A stretch of 26,764 nt of DNA. Origin: Propionibacteriaceae bacterium UBA6122 (GTDB lineage: Bacteria > Actinomycetota > Actinomycetes > Propionibacteriales > Propionibacteriaceae). The stretch covers positions 1 through 26,764 of the forward strand of contig DIVW01000032.1 in assembly GCA_002428365.1 (NCBI GenBank). The letters run 5' to 3'. The translations under genes were made by a program, and so were the position numbers. The notes under the pieces were generated by a model that saw only the letters and a program-made list of their open reading frames with translations, made no database searches and was not told the origin of the DNA. This document shows, in pieces, positions 22,406-26,764 of the stretch; position 1 is the first letter of the stretch; every line of letters begins with the position of its first letter.

Positions 22406-23208
22406 CACAGCTCCTTACTCTCGCTGCTACTGCCGTCGACGGCGGGCCCATCGGCACCGACGATGGCGAGGAAGACGTCTTCGAGCGTCGGCTGCTTCTC
22501 CACGTATTCGACCGTCGCTGGCGGCAGCAGCGCCTTCAGTTCGGCCAGCGCGCCGTTCACGATGATCCGGCCTTCGTGCAGAATCGCGATCCGATCAGCT
22601 AGCTGCTCGGCCTCGTCCAGATACTGCGTAGTGAGCAGGACGGTGGTGCCACCGGCGGCAAGTTCGCGGACGGCCTGCCACACCTCAAGGCGGGCCTGCG
22701 GATCGAGCCCGGTGGTCGGCTCATCAAGGAAGATGACCGGCGGATCACCAATGAGGCTCATCGCGATGTCGAGGCGGCGGCGCATTCCGCCCGAATAGGT
22801 GGCCACTCTTCGCAGGCCCGCTTCGGTGAGCGCGAACCGCTTCAGCAAGGCGTCCGCGATCGCGCCAGGGTCTCTGAGATGCCGCAGTCGGGCAATCAGA
22901 ATGAGGTTCTCCCGGCCGGTGAGGATCTCGTCGACCGCCGCGAACTGCCCCGTGAGACTGATGGACGCCCGTACCTCAGCCGCCCGCGTGGCCACCTCGA
23001 AGCCGTTGACTTCTGCGCCCCCGGCATCGGCCTTCAGCAGCGTGGCCAGGATTCTGACGATCGTCGTCTTGCCAGCTCCATTAGAGCCGAGCAGGGCGAA
23101 GATGCTGCCGCGCGCAACGTCGAAGTCGACTCCGCGCAGGACGTCCACCTCGCCGAACGCCTTGGTGAGCCCATGGACGCGCACCGCCGGATCAGCCGTG
23201 AGAGTCAT
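22405..23208 (-). CDS. ABC exporter ATPase (DrrA-like)
   Basis: The ATG at 23208 gives about 267 residues. Walker A GSNGAGKTT (41-49), signature YSGGMRRRL (138-146), Walker B with IFLDEPTTGLD (159-169) and the DrrA-type TTQYLDEAEQLAD (glutamine in place of the usual H-loop histidine) are all present. The C-terminal tail is short and acidic. It energises the DrrB-like permease. The start overlaps the DUF1048 gene by ATGA. A longer frame begins at 23283 but only covers the neighbour. Confidence 0.95.
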   Translation of the reverse strand: MTLTADPAVRVHGLTKAFGEVDVLRGVDFDVARGSIFALLGSNGAGKTTIVRILATLLKADAGGAEVNGFEVATRAAEVRASISLTGQFAAVDEILTGRENLILIARLRHLRDPGAIADALLKRFALTEAGLRRVATYSGGMRRRLDIAMSLIGDPPVIFLDEPTTGLDPQARLEVWQAVRELAAGGTTVLLTTQYLDEAEQLADRIAILHEGRIIVNGALAELKALLPPATVEYVEKQPTLEDVFLAIVGADGPAVDGSSSESKEL

Positions 23209-23582
23209 TTCGACACATCGCCCTCGGCTTGCTCGGCCCGGGCAATGGCCGCCAGCAGGCGCTCGCGTTCCTTGTTGATCCACTGGCCCTCGGAGTAGTT
23301 GGCCAAGAAGACCTCGACGAACTCCACCGGGTCTTCGCCAACGATGGCACGAACCGGGGTGCCGTCAGCGGCACTCTGCTCAAACAGCACCACCAGATCG
23401 TCGAACATGCGCACCAACACCTCACCGGAGCTGATGCCGCCGAAATAGGTCAGATAGCGCTCGATACCGTTCAACGCAGTGCGGTAGTTCTCCGGCAGCG
23501 CCGCCACTCGAGCCTTGTACTCGTGGTAGCGCTTCTTTTCGTCGATCGATCCGATGACCTTCTCTACCCAACGTGCAGCCAT
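23205..23582 (-). CDS. DUF1048 family protein
   Basis: This 125-residue helical protein has the DUF1048 pattern, from EKKRYHEYKARVAALPENYR through AGIERY-like helix text to GEDPVEFVEVFLANYSEGQW. These proteins regularly sit between a PadR regulator and an ABC transporter in actinobacteria and firmicutes, and their biochemical role is not known. A strong GGAGG precedes the ATG. Ending in an ATGA overlap with the ATPase gene, it is expressed together with the exporter. Confidence 0.88.
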   Translation of the reverse strand: MAARWVEKVIGSIDEKKRYHEYKARVAALPENYRTALNGIERYLTYFGGISSGEVLVRMFDDLVVLFEQSAADGTPVRAIVGEDPVEFVEVFLANYSEGQWINKERERLLAAIARAEQAEGDVSK

Positions 23583-23584
23583 GG

Positions 23585-23911
23585 TTACTTACCTCCTTGG
23601 AGCTGTTCCAGTCGATCTGCGAGGAAGCTCCACGTCCTCCAGAACTCGTCGAGGTAGCCACGTCCGCTCGCGTTCAGCGAATACACCTTGCGCGGCGGGC
23701 CTTGGGTTGAGGGCACTTTTTCGACGTCAACCAGGCCCCGCTGCTCGATGCGCACCAACAGTGCGTAGATCGTGCCTTCGGCGATTTCAGTGAGGCCCTG
23801 CTCGCGCAACCGGGCGGTGATCTCGTAGCCGTAGGCGGGTTGGCTGGCCAAAATCGCCAGCACGATGCCCTCCAAAGTGCCCTTGAGCATCTCGGTCATC
23901 TGCTTGCCCAC
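23585..23911 (-). CDS. PadR-family transcriptional regulator
   Basis: This protein of about 108 residues has a winged-helix of the PadR type: EMLKGTLEGIVLAILASQPAYGYEI, then ITARLREQGLTEIAEGTIYALL and a wing (DVEKVPSTQGPPRKVYSLNASGR), with a final dimer helix. It should repress its own operon, including the downstream exporter, and be released by a ligand, probably an exporter substrate. The GTG at 23911 is chosen because GGAGG lies 6 bases before it. The longer frame to 23938 covers the ribosome-binding site. Confidence 0.92.
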   Translation of the reverse strand: MGKQMTEMLKGTLEGIVLAILASQPAYGYEITARLREQGLTEIAEGTIYALLVRIEQRGLVDVEKVPSTQGPPRKVYSLNASGRGYLDEFWRTWSFLADRLEQLQGGK

Positions 23912-23934
23912 GTCCAGCCTCCAACTACTCAGCG

Positions 23935-23975
23935 TCACTGACTACCAGTACATAGTAACGCTGATTACTGAGACT
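23935..23975 (-). promoter_or_regulatory. Promoter/operator of the padR-ABC operon
   Basis: An inverted repeat AGTAA (23954-23958) with TTACT (23965-23969) lies in an AT-rich patch upstream of padR, alongside a TACTAT -10 candidate on the minus strand and AGTACATAGTA. PadR proteins bind such palindromes. The exact operator is not proven. Confidence 0.5.
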
Positions 23976-24002
23976 GCAAGCCCTCGGATCGACGGGCTCA
24001 CC

Positions 24003-24094
24003 GGGGACGGTTCCCCCGGACGGCTCACCGGGGACGGTTCCTCCGAACGGCTCACCGGAACCGTCCCCACGGACGGCTCACCGGAACCGTCCCC
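24003..24094. repeat. Four GGGGACGGTTCC repeats, two direct and two inverted
   Basis: GGGGACGGTTCC occurs at 24003-24014 and 24030-24041, and the complement GGAACCGTCCCC at 24057-24068 and 24083-24094, spaced 26-27 bases apart and separated by variants of ACGGCTCACC. The array can fold as a two-part hairpin. It lies between the divergent padR operon and the MFS gene. Confidence 0.75.
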
Positions 24095-24207
24095 ACGCGC
24101 GGGAATACTCACGGCCATCGGCGCGGTTGAAGCTAGGTTCCCGCCACGCTGGAGGCCGATCTGGCCGCCTCCGCTGCGGGAGAGACGAAGACGAATTTTG
24201 GGGACTC

Positions 24208-25728
24208 ATGAAGACACCGGACGCCACCGCCGAACTCACCGAAGTGGACGCGGCAGCGCTGCCTCCTGAGGCTCAACCTGCCCTGAATGCACCACCGATC
24301 GACAAGCTGCCGGCCCGCACGGTGACCGTCCTCGCGGTGTTGATGGTCGGCGCGTTCGTGGTGATCCTCAACGAGACCGCGATGAACGTGGCACTTTCAC
24401 GCATCATGGCTGACCTCCAGGTCACCGAACGCACCGCGCAGTGGCTCACCACCGGCTTCATGCTGACCATGGCCGTGGTGATTCCGATCAGCGGCTGGCT
24501 ACTGCAACGGCTCACCACCAGGCAAGCATTCGCCCTAGCCATGTCGCTGTTTGCGCTCGGCACTGCGGTCGCAGCACTCTCCCCCAGCTTTGGCCCGCTA
24601 CTCGCCGGACGCATCATCCAAGCCTCCGGCACCGCAATCATGATGCCGCTGCTAATGACCACGATGATGGAACTGGTGCCGCCGCACATGCGCGGACGGG
24701 TGATGGGCACCATCAGCCTGGTGATCGCCACTGCTCCAGCCATCGGGCCGACCGTCTCCGGCATCGTCCTGCAGTTCCTGAACTGGCGCTTCGTGTTCGT
24801 AGTGGTGCTGCCGATCGCGCTGACGATCCTGGCCGTCGGCCTTCGCCTAGTGCCCAATCTCAACGAGCCGCGCAAGGTCAAGCTCGACGGGTGGAGCATC
24901 CCGCTGGCCGCTGGCGGCTTCGGCGGCCTGGTGTACGGGCTGAGCCTGGTCGGCAACCCGCTGATCCCCGCTTGGGAGCTTGTTTTGGCCCTAGCAGTGG
25001 GCGCGGTGAGCCTTTCGGCATTCATCCTCCGCCAACTCCTGCTGCAGCGCACCGATGACGCCCTGCTCGACTTGCGCACCTTCACTTACCCGACATTCAC
25101 CACCGCCATCGCAGTGATGGCCATCGTGATGGCCGTGCTGTTCGGCTCGATCATCGCCACCCCGCTGATCCTGCAGCAGGTGCTGCACCTCGAGCCGCTG
25201 GCGGTCGGGCTGATGATGCTGCCCGGCGGTCTCCTGATGGGTCTGCTCGGACCGGTAGTCGGACGGCTGTATGACCGCGTCGGCGCCCGCACCCTAGTGA
25301 TCCCCGGCGCAGTAGTAGTGGCGTCCGCGTTTGCCATCTTCGCCACCATCTCAGTGGCCACCCCTTGGTGGCACATTATGGCCGCGAACCTGCTGATGAG
25401 CCTCGGCCTGGCGTTCATGATGACCCCGCTTTTCACCACCACGCTTTCAGCACTGCCGCATCAGCTGTACAGCTACGGCTCGGCGATGGTCGGCACCGTG
25501 CAACAGGTGGCCGGGGCGGCCGGCACCGCGCTGTTCGTCACCATCATGGCAACCGTCAGCGCGTCGGCCACCGCCACCGGCGCGGGCGCTGCGGACGCGC
25601 TCGCGTCCGGGGCTCGGACGGCCTTCCTCGTGGTCGGCCTCGTCTGGCTGCTCACCATCGTCGCCTCCGCCTTCCTGCCCAAGCATGATCCGGACGCCGT
25701 GCCTGGGCCCGGCCGCGGGCACGCCTGA
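24208..25728 (+). CDS. MFS multidrug exporter, DHA2 (14-TMS) type
   Basis: From the ATG at 24208 this is about 506 residues with some 14 hydrophobic segments. The DHA2 marks are LNETAMNVALSRIMADLQVT in segment 1, then TTGFMLTMAVVIPISGWL, the A-type motif around LQRLTTRQAF, and the antiporter motif C region (GTISLVIATAPAIGPTVSGI). It is a proton-driven exporter, probably of drugs or toxic metabolites. The frame reaches 24127, but the earlier ATG yields a poorly conserved extension and the N-terminus is normally short. It ends before a repeat-rich gap. The substrate cannot be inferred. Confidence 0.93.
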   Translation: MKTPDATAELTEVDAAALPPEAQPALNAPPIDKLPARTVTVLAVLMVGAFVVILNETAMNVALSRIMADLQVTERTAQWLTTGFMLTMAVVIPISGWLLQRLTTRQAFALAMSLFALGTAVAALSPSFGPLLAGRIIQASGTAIMMPLLMTTMMELVPPHMRGRVMGTISLVIATAPAIGPTVSGIVLQFLNWRFVFVVVLPIALTILAVGLRLVPNLNEPRKVKLDGWSIPLAAGGFGGLVYGLSLVGNPLIPAWELVLALAVGAVSLSAFILRQLLLQRTDDALLDLRTFTYPTFTTAIAVMAIVMAVLFGSIIATPLILQQVLHLEPLAVGLMMLPGGLLMGLLGPVVGRLYDRVGARTLVIPGAVVVASAFAIFATISVATPWWHIMAANLLMSLGLAFMMTPLFTTTLSALPHQLYSYGSAMVGTVQQVAGAAGTALFVTIMATVSASATATGAGAADALASGARTAFLVVGLVWLLTIVASAFLPKHDPDAVPGPGRGHA

Positions 25729-25737
25729 GGCCCGGTA

Positions 25738-25934
25738 GACCCTTCGACAAGCTCAGGGAACTGATGGGCGGCTCAGGGAACTAGTGGGCGACTCAGGGAA
25801 CTAGTGGGCGACTCAGGGAACTAGCGGACGGCTCACCGAACCGGTGGCATGGTCTCCTGCAAGTTGGCTGAGCTCGTCGAAGCCTCACCAGGTAGACCCT
25901 TCGACAAGCTCAGGGAACTGATGGGCGGCTTTGT
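25738..25934. repeat. Repeat cluster with a 20-base tandem array
   Basis: Copies of CCCTTCGACAAGCTCAGGGAACTGATGGGCGGCT (25739 and 25898 regions) flank four tandem 20-base units of the type GGGAACTAGTGGGCGACTCA (25756-25835). An inverted form, GGCTGAGCTCGTCGAAG, lies near 25867. The same repeat opens the window. No gene is present in this gap. Confidence 0.75.
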
Positions 25935-25949
25935 GGCTACGGTTATCGG

Positions 25950-26396
25950 GTGTTTGACGTGCGCATCGCACCAGGGCCGGGAGTCCCGGCAGGCCTGGTG
26001 ATCCCGGCTGGAGAGCTGGTGGAGCGCTACTCGCATGCCTCCGGTCCGGGCGGGCAGGGCGTGAACACCGCCGATTCCCGGGTGCAGCTCTCTTTCGATG
26101 TGGCCGCCTCGGCAGCGCTGACCGAGTTGCAGCGGGAGCGGGCGCTACGTCGACTCGCCACCCGTTTGGACGGCACCGTGCTCACTATTGACGCCGCCCA
26201 ATTCCGGTCGCAACGCCGCAACCGCGCCGAGGCCCGCGAACGCCTAGCCGCCATGCTGCGCGAAGCGATCGCACCACCGCCCCCACCGCGTCGCGCCACC
26301 CGTCCCAGTCGGGGCTCGATCGAACGCAGGCTCACCAGTAAGCACCGCCGCGGCGAACTCAAGCGACACCGCAAACACCCCGACGAACAGCATTGA
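25950..26396 (+). CDS. arfB: Ribosome-rescue peptidyl-tRNA hydrolase ArfB
   Basis: This 148-residue protein has the release-factor GGQ motif in SHASGPGGQGVNT (about 28-40) near the start and a long basic tail (SIERRLTSKHRRGELKRHRK), the ArfB/YaeJ/ICT1 layout without a codon-recognition domain. It frees stalled ribosomes by hydrolysing peptidyl-tRNA, with the tail placed in the empty mRNA channel. The GTG at 25950 follows a TACGGT box by 6 bases. A GTG three codons later is possible. Confidence 0.93.
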   Translation: MFDVRIAPGPGVPAGLVIPAGELVERYSHASGPGGQGVNTADSRVQLSFDVAASAALTELQRERALRRLATRLDGTVLTIDAAQFRSQRRNRAEARERLAAMLREAIAPPPPPRRATRPSRGSIERRLTSKHRRGELKRHRKHPDEQH

Positions 26397-26403
26397 TGCT
26401 GGC

Positions 26404-26764
26404 ATGAGCATCATTGGGCAGTCAGTCTGGGTTGGCGAGGTGCTCGTTGGCTGGGCGCCCATTGACACCGCCGACACCTCACCGGTTCAGCTCGGGCCTC
26501 TCGATACCGCCCGCGCCGCTGGCCTGCCTGCCGAAAAAGGGGTCCGCTTCGGGCAAGGACGCGCGCTGCTGCACCGGCTGCTCGGCGAACTCAAGCCCGA
26601 CCTGGTGCCCCACCTGGATGCCACCACCTGCCCACATTGCGGCGGACCGCACGGGCCGGTATCGGTGACTGATCACCCCGCAGTGGTGAGCGTGTCCTAT
26701 GCCGACGGGTTAGTGGTCGCCGCAGTTGCCGCCACCTCAAAGGTCGCCGCATTGGGCCTGGACG
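26404..26764 (+). CDS. 4'-phosphopantetheinyl transferase-like protein, truncated by window end
   Basis: From an ATG 7 bases after the arfB stop, the frame stays open to the window edge (120 codons seen). It reads a variable start, then VRFGQGRALLHRLLGELKP, then CPHCGGPHGPVSV with a Cys pair, then VSVSYADGLVVAAVAATSKV and LGLD. These follow the order of phosphopantetheinyl transferases, which move the pantetheine arm of CoA onto carrier proteins. The later metal-binding glutamates lie outside the window. The short gap suggests cotranscription with arfB. Confidence 0.7.
   Translation, partial: MSIIGQSVWVGEVLVGWAPIDTADTSPVQLGPLDTARAAGLPAEKGVRFGQGRALLHRLLGELKPDLVPHLDATTCPHCGGPHGPVSVTDHPAVVSVSYADGLVVAAVAATSKVAALGLD

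Noticed and set aside
22088..22798. 236-codon frame opposite the ABC exporter genes
   Set aside because: It is antisense to two clearly conserved transporter genes, with disordered Ser/Arg-rich content.
25756..25835. Tandem 20-base units considered as a CRISPR array
   Set aside because: The units are contiguous with no unique spacers, and no cas genes are in the window.

Overview
The window looks like the chromosome of a high-G+C actinobacterium. The evidence is the dapC-fdxA pair with a 4-base overlap, an Rv0428c-like gene divergent to it, many starts preceded at 6-7 bases by a TANNNT -10 box (leaderless pattern), and strongly GC-biased third codon positions. Propionibacteriaceae or a near relative is a guess from overall style only. 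No rRNA, tRNA, CRISPR array, integrase or transposase is visible.

Layout. 109-5253 is housekeeping: succinyl-DAP aminotransferase (dapC), 7Fe ferredoxin (fdxA), a short SH3-like protein, a strong bidirectional terminator, a DMT-family exporter and transketolase. 5254-19617 is an accessory island. It opens with a tightly coupled five-gene operon (5744-12039): a metallophosphoesterase with a C-terminal adaptor-like domain, a helical protein, two different P-loop GTPases and a GAP1-like protein. This matches the predicted GTPase-centred (double-GTPase) conflict systems. A PIN-domain gene follows on the same strand.

Next come a NUDIX hydrolase and a dense toxin-antitoxin cluster: Doc with an RHH antitoxin, VapBC, MazE with a MazF that has lost its start, MntA/HepT, and an HTH-nucleotidyltransferase whose HEPN partner is reduced to a 28-codon stub. 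Between them lie a phosphoribosyltransferase, an aerolysin-like pore-forming protein without a signal peptide, and a PD-(D/E)XK-like protein.

19699-26764 returns to more ordinary genes: a HEAT-repeat protein, a TfoX C-terminal-like protein, a CPBP membrane protease, a padR-DUF1048-ABC exporter operon, a DHA2-type MFS exporter, the ribosome-rescue hydrolase arfB and a phosphopantetheinyl transferase cut by the window end. Two families of short intergenic repeats (GGGGACGGTTCC type and CTTCGACAAGCTCAG type) lie between these genes and at the window edges.

The most interesting part is 5744-12039. Two GTPases, a probable GTPase-associated regulator, a helical scaffold and a phosphoesterase effector are translated from overlapping frames. 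This suggests a switch-controlled defence machine in which the phosphoesterase is the output enzyme. All family assignments were made by eye from motifs.
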